5,482 nucleotides of DNA, taken from assembly GCA_029939965.1 (NCBI GenBank), contig JAOZRY010000261.1, positions 1 to 5,482 on the forward strand, given 5' to 3'. Position numbers and translations under genes: made by a program. A model generated the notes under the pieces. That model ran no database searches and was not told the DNA's origin. It saw only the letters and a program-made list of their open reading frames with translations. Shown here piece by piece: positions 1 to 5,482 of the stretch (position 1 is its first letter; each line of letters begins with the position of its first letter). Origin of the DNA: Bacteroidales bacterium (lineage in GTDB: Bacteria; Bacteroidota; Bacteroidia; Bacteroidales; 4484-276).

Positions 1-72
1 TCAATCTGTTATGCCATTTCATTCGCAAAATAGAATTATTGCATTTCATAATTTGTAAACATGAAACAGGGT

Positions 73-120
73 TCAATTGCCCCGTTCTTTAGAGCGGGGA
101 TTAAAAAAAAAACAATTTGA
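73..120. repeat. Two-tier inverted-repeat hairpin element with A-tract
   Basis: Positions 80-87 (CCCCGTTC) pair with 92-99 (GAGCGGGG) around a TTTA loop at 88-91, giving an 8-bp stem with one G-T wobble. Outside it, TCAATTG at 73-79 can pair with CAATTTGA at 113-120, leaving one bulged T. The strand between the two tiers on the 3' side (100-112) is ATT followed by ten A. On the plus strand the stem is followed by A rather than T, and on the minus strand the T-run lies before the stem, so it does not have the form of an intrinsic terminator on either strand. GC-rich stems with a TTTA-type loop in AT-rich intergenic DNA resemble the small dispersed palindromes I recall from Bacteroidota genomes, but copy number cannot be judged here. 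It could also be a structured leader or part of the end of a gene lying to the left. Confidence 0.6.
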
Positions 121-189
121 TGATCCTTATCAATTACATCCCAAAATATCTGAACTTTTCATACTTTTACATTTCATCAAATTTTAAGT

Positions 190-1110
190 ATGAAACTTTT
201 TAACGCACTGGCAGATATATTTATAAGAATCTTTACACCAAAAACAGTTCATAAGATCGAAAAGGTATTAGTAATTTTTTCCCTGATTGGATTTCTTACT
301 CACCTGTTCCTGATATTTCTGTTCAACAATGGCTACTTAAATTATCCTGTATTTCAAGATTTTTCGGGCAACTATATTACAGCAATTTATACTCCATTTT
401 CTTTTCTGCTGCTTTACGAAGTTTTTTTATTTCTGATTTATTTGCCCAAATCATTTACAAAATCTATTGGCAAGCAATACGAAATCATATCTCTAATTGT
501 TTTGAGGAGGGTATTTAAGGATATATCACATTTTAATTTTCAGGACATCTCCCAAAACATCGAGGCCAACTCAATGTTGCTTATCAACATGGCCGGCGTA
601 CTGTTACTTTTCCTGCTAATTGCAATATTTTATCATTTAAAGAAAAGGCAGACGGTTGCAGAAAGCTGTTCCAATATACAGGAGTTCATAAATATTAAAA
701 GAACCATTTCACTTATTTTGATACCCGTATTAATAGGCATTGCACTTTATAGTTTTGGCGACTGGTTTTGGACTGTGTATAATTTTGAGGAAGGTAGCGA
801 AAAAGCCATACCCAATATTAACAGTGTTTTTTACGACACCTTCTTTTCAATACTAATTTATGTTGATGTATTTCTTTTAAATATCTCATTCATTTACACC
901 CAGTATTACAGCCAGTTAGTTCGAAATTCAGGTTTTGTAATATCTACCATTCTTATCAAACTATCCTTTACAGCATCCTACTTTACCAATATTTCGTTAA
1001 TTCTGAGTTCTGTAATTTTCGGTGTGTTGATACTTTTGATTTACAACTTCTTTATAAAAGCCGATGAGCAGTTAGACGACATTTTGAAGGATGACAAATT
1101 AGCTAAATAA
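190..1110 (+). CDS. Uncharacterised polytopic membrane protein (306 aa)
   Basis: I do not recognise a characterised family; the protein reads like one of the conserved hypothetical membrane proteins of Bacteroidota. By eye there are about seven hydrophobic helices, near residues 26-46, 64-85, 128-148, 171-190, 215-238, 247-266 and 268-289. The N-terminal 25 residues are amphipathic and basic, and the C-terminal tail (291-306) is hydrophilic and charged. A basic stretch at 86-111 (K87, K91, K95, R106, R107, K110) follows helix 2, but it lacks the every-third-residue spacing of a voltage-sensor S4. A loop at about 190-212 contains GDWFWTVYNFEEGSEKAIPN, rich in aromatic and acidic residues. No ATPase, protease or glycosyltransferase motif is visible. 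The ATG at 190 is the only plausible start, because an in-frame TGA lies at 151-153 with no other ATG between. No Shine-Dalgarno sequence is seen. Its last four codons, stop included, overlap the end of radA on the other strand. The coding call is secure; the function is unknown. Confidence 0.85.
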   Translation: MKLFNALADIFIRIFTPKTVHKIEKVLVIFSLIGFLTHLFLIFLFNNGYLNYPVFQDFSGNYITAIYTPFSFLLLYEVFLFLIYLPKSFTKSIGKQYEIISLIVLRRVFKDISHFNFQDISQNIEANSMLLINMAGVLLLFLLIAIFYHLKKRQTVAESCSNIQEFINIKRTISLILIPVLIGIALYSFGDWFWTVYNFEEGSEKAIPNINSVFYDTFFSILIYVDVFLLNISFIYTQYYSQLVRNSGFVISTILIKLSFTASYFTNISLILSSVIFGVLILLIYNFFIKADEQLDDILKDDKLAK

Positions 1111-2466
1111 ATTACTAAAAACCTGCTCGATACGCGAAACCGGTATTATTTGAATATCAAATTTTTCGGGATTCAGGCTTTTAAAACTATGACCGGAAAG
1201 GAATATTTTTTCAAAACCAAGTTTGGAGGCTTCGCTGATGCGTTGTTCTATCCTGTTTACAGCTCGTATTTCGCCCGAAAGCCCAACTTCGGCAGCAAAA
1301 CAAACCTTTGGATTTACAGGCATATCCTCATTTGATGAAAGTACAGCAGCAACAACCGCAAGATCAACAGCCGGATCGTCCACACGAATTCCACCGGCAA
1401 CATTCAAAAAAACATCTTTTACAGATAGTTTGAAACCATGTCGCTTTTCTAATACAGCCAACAACATATTTAACCTACGCGAATCGAAACCTGTGGTAGA
1501 GCGTTGTGGAACGCCATAAGCCGCCGTACTAACAAGAGCTTGTATCTCGATGAGCATGGGTCGTAATCCTTCCATGGTTGCCGAAATTGTGATTCCACTA
1601 AAGTTTTCATCCCTTTGAGTAATGAGTAACTCCGAAGGGTTTAACACCTCACGGAGACCGTTATCCTGCATTTCGAAAATTCCCAACTCGGAGGTTGATC
1701 CAAAACGATTTTTAACGGATCTCAAAATTCGATATCCATAATTACGATCACCTTCAAATTGTAAAACTGCATCTACCATGTGCTCCAGAATTTTTGGCCC
1801 GGCAAGATTTCCATCTTTGGTGATATGACCAATAAGAAATACAGGTGTATTGGTAAGTTTGGCATATTGCAGGAACTCGTTGGCGCACTCACGAATTTGC
1901 GAAATGCTACCCGCCGAAGATTCAATAGTATCGGTATGTAGTGTTTGAATGGAATCGATAACTACAATTTGTGGCTGTAACTTTTGAAGATGCTGAAAAA
2001 TTACCTGGGTAGATGTTTCGGTTAAAATGTAGGAGTCTGAATTTTCATCTCCAATACGACCAGATCTCATTTTAATTTGCTGCTCACTCTCCTCCCCCGA
2101 AATATACAACACAAGGTAATTTTTCATTTGCAGGGCAACCTGCAACATTAAAGTAGATTTCCCGATTCCCGGCTCACCACCCACCAGAACAACTGAACCG
2201 GAAACCAAACCACCACCCAGTACACGGTTTAGTTCAGCACTACCTGTGTCGATTCTGTATTCGCTCTCAAACTGAATCTGATGCAGTTGTTTGGGTTTAC
2301 TTGTTGCCGGCTTTAACGGATCAGTATATCCATGCGACTTTTTACCAGATTGAATAACCTCTTCGGCAAAAGTATTCCATTGATCACATGAAGGGCACTT
2401 ACCCAACCATTTTGGTGAATTGTATCCACAACCCTGACAATTATATGTGGTTTTAACTTTTGCCAA
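1099..2466 (-). CDS. radA: DNA repair/recombination ATPase RadA (Sms)
   Basis: RadA is a cytoplasmic RecA-like ATPase that in other bacteria processes recombination intermediates and drives branch migration. All family parts are present in 455 residues, the normal length. An N-terminal zinc finger has C10-x2-C13 and C24-x2-C27. The RecA core has Walker A GEPGIGKS at 97-104 and a Walker B strand VVIDSIQT at 168-175. The RadA-specific KNRFG motif is at 252-256. The C-terminal Lon-protease-like domain runs from about 290 to 455 and has DPAVDLA at 364-370, where Lon has a catalytic serine; as usual for RadA it should be proteolytically inactive. The start is TTG at 2466-2464. The codon immediately before it is an in-frame TAG (2469-2467), and the MAKVKT start aligns with the family, so the TTG is well supported. 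It is the last gene of the chain, 13 bases after the adenylyltransferase gene, and ends in a 12-base convergent overlap with the plus-strand gene. Confidence 0.97.
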   Translation of the reverse strand: MAKVKTTYNCQGCGYNSPKWLGKCPSCDQWNTFAEEVIQSGKKSHGYTDPLKPATSKPKQLHQIQFESEYRIDTGSAELNRVLGGGLVSGSVVLVGGEPGIGKSTLMLQVALQMKNYLVLYISGEESEQQIKMRSGRIGDENSDSYILTETSTQVIFQHLQKLQPQIVVIDSIQTLHTDTIESSAGSISQIRECANEFLQYAKLTNTPVFLIGHITKDGNLAGPKILEHMVDAVLQFEGDRNYGYRILRSVKNRFGSTSELGIFEMQDNGLREVLNPSELLITQRDENFSGITISATMEGLRPMLIEIQALVSTAAYGVPQRSTTGFDSRRLNMLLAVLEKRHGFKLSVKDVFLNVAGGIRVDDPAVDLAVVAAVLSSNEDMPVNPKVCFAAEVGLSGEIRAVNRIEQRISEASKLGFEKIFLSGHSFKSLNPEKFDIQIIPVSRIEQVFSNLFS

Positions 2467-2479
2467 CTACTTTACGGTT

Positions 2480-2974
2480 TTATATGTTTTTGATACGATT
2501 GATAACACCAGTGGTAGAATACCCATCAAGAAAATCGATGGTAACAACTTCGCCACCCTTCGCTTTAACCACATCAAACCCTACAATATCTTCAGTTTTG
2601 TAATCGCTGCCTTTTACCAAAAAATGGGGTTGAACGGTTTTTATCAGCTCATACGGAGTATCTTCATCAAACATTACTATCGCACTAACAAATTGAAGTC
2701 CTGCAAGTATCAAAGCTCTTGAATCTTCATCCTGCACAGGCCTGCCTCCCCCTTTTATCCTCCTCACAGAGTTATCGGAATTTAGGCCAATTATCAAAAT
2801 ATCGCCCAAACCAGCAGCCTTAGCGAGATAATCGATATGCCCCTTATGTAAGATATCAAAACATCCATTGGAAAAAACCACCTTTTTACTTTTAAAATTC
2901 CAATAGGATAATCGTCGGTTTAGTTCTGCACTACTGCCAATGATCTTGGATTGTACGGCTTTGAGTTTATCCAT
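2480..2974 (-). CDS. rfaE2: Stand-alone D-glycero-beta-D-manno-heptose 1-phosphate adenylyltransferase
   Basis: A cytidylyltransferase-fold nucleotidyltransferase of 164 residues that should transfer AMP from ATP to heptose 1-phosphate, a late step of ADP-heptose synthesis for the lipopolysaccharide core. The strand-loop SNGCFDILHKGH ends in the HxGH nucleotide-binding motif at 43-46. Further family landmarks are LNSDNSVRRIKG (64-75), KGSDYKTEDIVG (121-132) and the C-terminal DGYSTTGVINRI (150-161), close to the STT region of the E. coli HldE C-terminal domain. The ribokinase-type kinase domain that precedes this domain in bifunctional HldE is absent, so a separate heptose kinase must be encoded elsewhere if the pathway runs. 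The first 8 bases overlap the end of the membrane-protein gene, which implies translational coupling. Other members of the superfamily, such as glycerol-3-phosphate cytidylyltransferase or FAD synthetase, share the HxGH motif; the flanking motifs favour the heptose enzyme. Confidence 0.88.
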   Translation of the reverse strand: MDKLKAVQSKIIGSSAELNRRLSYWNFKSKKVVFSNGCFDILHKGHIDYLAKAAGLGDILIIGLNSDNSVRRIKGGGRPVQDEDSRALILAGLQFVSAIVMFDEDTPYELIKTVQPHFLVKGSDYKTEDIVGFDVVKAKGGEVVTIDFLDGYSTTGVINRIKNI

Positions 2975-3980
2975 TTTTAATTTTCTTGTTTAAAACTGGT
3001 AAAATAATTAATGATATAATTCCTGCCACAACGATTAGGAGTGTTTGTGCCGTCCAGGTAAGCCAACCCAAAGCATATCCGGTTGTGGCCGGGATACCAT
3101 ATATTGCAGTTGTTTCAGCAATTATCGCAGGATAAATCCCAATACCTCCTTGTACTATCATAATTCCAATAGATCCGAAAATAAGCATTGATAATCCTGC
3201 TCCAATTCCAAGATGGCTGGTTTCGGGAAGGCTGAAAATGCAAACATAAATCATTGCAAAGTACAATATCCAAATAAGGAATGATTGAAAAATAAAGGCA
3301 ACCGGTTTTTTAATTTTACTAATAGACCATAGCCCATGCCAGAACCCAAGTAGTATTTCCTTTGTTTTTTGATAGATATTTGAGTTGCTGATTTTTTTTC
3401 GGAAAACAAAAAACAGGACAACAATTATGAGGAGAGAGGAAAGTAAAATGACAATGGTATAGGAGACAACATCAGAGTATTGAAATTTTTCACTTAATGG
3501 CAGGTATATTTTATTCTGCACATACAATTCGAGCTTATCGAAAAAGACAAAAAAATTAATCAAAAACAATATCACAAAAACCACCATATCAATACTTCTT
3601 TCTACTATTACGGTACCGATAGATTTATTCATAGGTATTTTTTCGTACCTGTTCAAAATACCGCACCGAGTAACCTCACCCAACCGGGGCAGAGCCATAT
3701 TGGCAAAATATCCAATCATAACAGCGAAAAAAGTATTTGATAGCTTTGGGTGATATCCCAAGGGGTCGAGCAACATTCTCCATCTAATAGCACGTACAAG
3801 ATGACTAAAGAAACCAATTATTAGTGCCAGTAATAGCCAGCCATATTCGGCATGAACCAAAGAATTCCAGATTTCATGCTTTTGATCAGGTGTTAGCTTG
3901 TGCAAAAAAATCCAAATAAAGAACACTCCAATAGAAAGAAAAAATAGGATTTTTAAAGTAGAAAAGATTTTTTTCTTCAA
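2967..3980 (-). CDS. UPF0104 / lysylphosphatidylglycerol synthase TM-region-like membrane protein
   Basis: An inner-membrane protein of 337 residues with about eight hydrophobic helices, near 7-27, 46-62, 83-97, 128-148, 171-193, 225-247, 253-275 and 306-331. It resembles the membrane domain of MprF (PF03706 family, also seen in AglD and YbhN). Family-like features are RAIRWRMLLDPLG (63-75), GYFANMALPRLGEVTR (90-105), ERSIDM (127-132) and QGGIGIYPA (267-275). The soluble aminoacyl-transferase domain of MprF is missing, so it should not make lysyl-lipids itself. A lipid or polyprenyl-glycan transport or envelope-modification role is inferred, and the substrate is unknown. The start is TTG at 3980-3978, two codons after the panD stop and in the same reading frame. 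The next methionine is at residue 69, which would remove the first helices, so the TTG is preferred although no ribosome-binding site is visible. The end overlaps the adenylyltransferase gene by 8 bases. Confidence 0.88.
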   Translation of the reverse strand: MKKKIFSTLKILFFLSIGVFFIWIFLHKLTPDQKHEIWNSLVHAEYGWLLLALIIGFFSHLVRAIRWRMLLDPLGYHPKLSNTFFAVMIGYFANMALPRLGEVTRCGILNRYEKIPMNKSIGTVIVERSIDMVVFVILFLINFFVFFDKLELYVQNKIYLPLSEKFQYSDVVSYTIVILLSSLLIIVVLFFVFRKKISNSNIYQKTKEILLGFWHGLWSISKIKKPVAFIFQSFLIWILYFAMIYVCIFSLPETSHLGIGAGLSMLIFGSIGIMIVQGGIGIYPAIIAETTAIYGIPATTGYALGWLTWTAQTLLIVVAGIISLIILPVLNKKIKNG

Positions 3981-3986
3981 AAGCGG

Positions 3987-4331
3987 CTACAGTTTGTTAT
4001 TTTGATCAGGGAAAATTATTGAAGGTTTAAAGCTTTTTGCAATTTCAAATTCCATTGAAGCATAAGATACAATTATTACTAAATCGCCGATGTGAGCTTT
4101 TCGTGCTGCAGCACCGTTTAACGATAAAACACCTGAGCCTCTCTCACCTTTAATTACATAAGTATCAAGACGCTCGCCATTGGAAATATTGTAAATATGT
4201 ACTCTTTCGTTTTCGATAAGGTTTGATGCATCCATCATATCCTCGTCAATGGCTATACTGCCAATATAGTTCAGGTTTGCCTCTGTAATGGTAGCCCGGT
4301 GGATTTTTGATTTTAATACTTCGATATTCAT
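3987..4331 (-). CDS. panD: Aspartate 1-decarboxylase proenzyme PanD
   Basis: PanD decarboxylates L-aspartate to beta-alanine, the amine half of pantothenate, in the cytoplasm. It is made as a proenzyme that cleaves itself before a serine, which becomes the pyruvoyl cofactor. Here the cleavage pair is Gly24-Ser25 in NYIGSIAID, at the same positions as in E. coli. Other active-site residues are conserved with the same numbering: K9, R54, Y58 and N72, the last within LNGAAARKAHIGD. The length of 114 residues is slightly shorter than the 126 of E. coli, the difference being at the C-terminus after FKPSIIFPDQ. The ATG start at 4331-4329 gives the expected N-terminus. It lies 16 bases after panC and 6 bases before the membrane-protein gene, and its TAG stop (3989-3987) is in frame with that next gene. 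Confidence 0.97.
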   Translation of the reverse strand: MNIEVLKSKIHRATITEANLNYIGSIAIDEDMMDASNLIENERVHIYNISNGERLDTYVIKGERGSGVLSLNGAAARKAHIGDLVIIVSYASMEFEIAKSFKPSIIFPDQNNKL

Positions 4332-4347
4332 AGTGGCAGCAAAATTA

Positions 4348-5187
4348 CTAAAATAAAATAATATTATCGATCAAACGAACTTTTCCCAAATTAATAGCGG
4401 TACATGCAACAATGTGTGGCCGGTCATCCCACGATTTAACGGATAAAAGGTCATCAGCACCAACAATACTAAAATACTCAACTTTCATTTCAACAAATTT
4501 GTTCAATTGTTTAATGGCCCAATTTTCGGCCTCAGCAGGAGTAATTTGATTGATTTTCTCTTTTAAACTGTTCAATACCCGAAATATTGCAGGAGCTATT
4601 GATCGTTCATATTTTGATAATCGCACATTTCGCGAACTCATTGCCAATCCGTCTTTTTCGCGTAAAGTAGGGCATGAAACAATTTGCATATCCAAACTCA
4701 GACTGCTAACCATCTTTTCGATAATTTTGAGTTGCTGGTAATCCTTCAACCCAAAATATGCCTTGTGCGGCTCTATTACATCAAAAAGTTTTTTAACTAC
4801 AACAGCTACGCCATTGAAATGCCCAGGCCGGTGTTGCCCTTCCATTACTTTTTCGAGATGGCCAAAATCATATTTATCAAATACAGGCTCCGGGTACATT
4901 TCATCAACATCGGGCGCAAAAAGAACATCACACTCAATTTCATCAAGTTTAATGATATCTTTTTCAATCGTTCTCGGATACTTCGCCAAATCTTCTTTTT
5001 TATTAAACTGTATCGGGTTAACAAAAATACTGCATACAACAATATCATTTTCGAGATTAGCCCGATGTACAAGTGAAATATGCCCCTGATGCAACGCCCC
5101 CATTGTAGGCACAAATCCTATAGACTTACCATTTCGAAGCTCCTGTAAATATGATCTAATGCTGGAAATGGTCTTAAATATTTTCAT
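4348..5187 (-). CDS. panC: Pantothenate synthetase PanC (pantoate--beta-alanine ligase)
   Basis: PanC joins pantoate and beta-alanine with ATP, through a pantoyl-adenylate, to give pantothenate for coenzyme A synthesis. The protein has 279 residues, the usual size. The class-I nucleotidyltransferase signatures are all visible: PTMGALHQGH at 27-36 containing the HxGH motif, FVNPIQF at 55-61, GQHRPGHFNGV at 117-127 for substrate binding, FGLKDYQQL at 146-154, and the KMSKS-like MSSRN at 183-187. The ATG start at 5187-5185 places the first motif at the normal distance from the N-terminus. The gene sits 10 bases after the thioredoxin-like gene and 16 bases before panD, so the two halves of the beta-alanine branch are made together. 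The stop TAG (4350-4348) is followed directly by an in-frame TAA (4347-4345). panB, needed to make pantoate, is not in this window. Confidence 0.97.
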   Translation of the reverse strand: MKIFKTISSIRSYLQELRNGKSIGFVPTMGALHQGHISLVHRANLENDIVVCSIFVNPIQFNKKEDLAKYPRTIEKDIIKLDEIECDVLFAPDVDEMYPEPVFDKYDFGHLEKVMEGQHRPGHFNGVAVVVKKLFDVIEPHKAYFGLKDYQQLKIIEKMVSSLSLDMQIVSCPTLREKDGLAMSSRNVRLSKYERSIAPAIFRVLNSLKEKINQITPAEAENWAIKQLNKFVEMKVEYFSIVGADDLLSVKSWDDRPHIVACTAINLGKVRLIDNIILF

Positions 5188-5197
5188 TTTATAACTT

Positions 5198-5482
5198 TTA
5201 ATATCCGCTTGTTAAAATCATTAGTGCATCCTCTTCCAATGTTGAAACGGGAGTTTCAATAATTCTCCCCAACTCTATACCATCTCTATAAAAAATAAAA
5301 GTTGGAACTCTTTGTATGTCGAAAACAGAAACATCAACGCCACCACCGGTTTTCCCCCTATCCACAGCATAAAGTTTAATATTACATTCCTTCAACTTCA
5401 TTTTATCTATAATCTTATAAAATCGCGGAATCTGTTCCTTACTATCGCTACACCATGAAGCCATCACTATTACAATTTCAAT
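5198..5482 (-). CDS. Thioredoxin-family protein, 5' end beyond window, CxxS active site
   Basis: The last 94 residues of a thioredoxin-fold protein; the gene enters from the right edge. The frame stays open to 5482 and reads IEIVIVMASWCSDS, a typical thioredoxin beta-strand leading into the active-site loop. The GTG/ATG pair at 5467-5462 therefore lies inside the fold and is not the true start. The active site is W-C-S-D-S, with the second redox cysteine replaced by serine. The cis-proline loop RVPTF follows about 50 residues later (Pro at visible residue 60), and the strand-turn FIFYRDGIELGRI completes the fold. A second cysteine (ECNIKLY) lies away from the loop. Similar WCxDS proteins are, from memory, common and uncharacterised in Bacteroidota. 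Without a resolving cysteine it is unlikely to be a standard disulfide reductase; a monothiol or binding role is possible. It ends in TAA at 5200-5198, 10 bases before panC. Confidence 0.88.
   Translation of the reverse strand: MEIVIVMASWCSDSKEQIPRFYKIIDKMKLKECNIKLYAVDRGKTGGGVDVSVFDIQRVPTFIFYRDGIELGRIIETPVSTLEEDALMILTSGY

Larger units (their letters stand above)
1099..5482 (-). other. Probable single transcription unit: thioredoxin-like, panC, panD, UPF0104, rfaE2, radA
   Basis: Six consecutive minus-strand genes are separated by gaps of 10, 16 and 6 bases, an 8-base overlap, and a 13-base gap. No junction has room for a full promoter or a terminator hairpin, so they are inferred to be transcribed from a promoter beyond the right edge. 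Promoters inside the coding regions cannot be excluded. No intrinsic terminator is visible after radA, whose stop lies inside the convergent gene. Confidence 0.75.

Noticed and set aside
2..58. Short open frame entering from the left edge on the plus strand and ending in TAA at 56-58
   Set aside because: Only 18 codons are visible, with no recognisable motif. It could be the C-terminus of an upstream gene ending before the hairpin, but this cannot be supported.
80..112. Hairpin plus A-run read as an intrinsic terminator for minus-strand transcripts
   Set aside because: On the minus strand the T-run comes before the stem, not after it, and radA ends about 1 kb away with a plus-strand gene in between.
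162..169. TACTTTTA, a 7/8 match to the Bacteroidota -7 box TAnnTTTG, 20 bases before the ATG at 190
   Set aside because: There is no TTTG at the expected distance upstream; the nearest, at 116-119, is too far away. In AT-rich DNA one box alone is weak evidence.
445..522. Possible voltage-sensor S4 segment in the 306-aa membrane protein (residues 86-111)
   Set aside because: The basic residues do not follow the regular every-third pattern, and the pore and other sensor helices cannot be identified.
1150..1519. Plus-strand open frames at 1150-1335 and 1223-1519
   Set aside because: They lie antisense within radA, overlap each other in different frames, and encode low-complexity, non-protein-like sequence.
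2447..2722. Plus-strand open frame across the radA/adenylyltransferase junction
   Set aside because: It is antisense to two well-supported genes and has no recognisable domain.
4550..5114. Open frames at 4550-4741, 4684-5076 and 4763-5089 on the plus strand and 4845-5114 on the minus strand
   Set aside because: All lie inside panC, whose full set of motifs is intact; these are alternative-frame shadows.
5198..5467. A complete 89-residue protein starting at 5467
   Set aside because: The frame stays open to the window edge, and the residues before that point form the thioredoxin beta-strand, so the true start lies outside the window.

Overview
The window looks like chromosomal DNA from a member of the Bacteroidota. 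The DNA is AT-rich and the genes have no clear Shine-Dalgarno sequences. The protein sequences resemble Bacteroidota homologues, and the gene run panC, panD, UPF0104-type membrane protein, radA is, from memory, a recurrent Bacteroidota arrangement. The genus cannot be fixed from the sequence alone; a Bacteroidales/Marinilabiliales-like lineage is my guess.

Layout. Positions 1-189 are non-coding and hold a strong GC hairpin (80-99) followed by a run of ten A. Positions 190-1110 (+) encode a 306-residue polytopic membrane protein of unknown function. Everything else is on the minus strand and reads, from the right edge leftwards, as one tight gene chain. It begins with a thioredoxin-fold protein cut by the window edge (5482-5198), followed by panC (5187-4348) and panD (4331-3987). 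An eight-helix UPF0104/LPG-synthase-TM-like protein (3980-2967), a stand-alone heptose-1-phosphate adenylyltransferase (2974-2480) and radA (2466-1099) complete it. Junctions are +10, +16, +6, -8 and +13 bases, so co-transcription is likely. radA and the plus-strand gene converge and overlap by 12 bases.

How the genes fit together. PanD makes beta-alanine from aspartate and PanC condenses it with pantoate, giving pantothenate for coenzyme A. The adenylyltransferase makes ADP-heptose for the lipopolysaccharide core, and the UPF0104-type protein is an envelope membrane protein probably concerned with lipid or glycan intermediates. RadA is a DNA-repair/recombination ATPase. The chain therefore mixes cofactor, envelope and DNA-repair functions, so shared housekeeping expression is a simpler reading than a single pathway.

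I found no mobile element, CRISPR array, tRNA/rRNA gene or defence system. The least explained items are the 306-residue membrane protein, the structured element at 73-120, the TTG starts of two genes beside in-frame TAG codons, and the CxxS active site of the thioredoxin-like protein.
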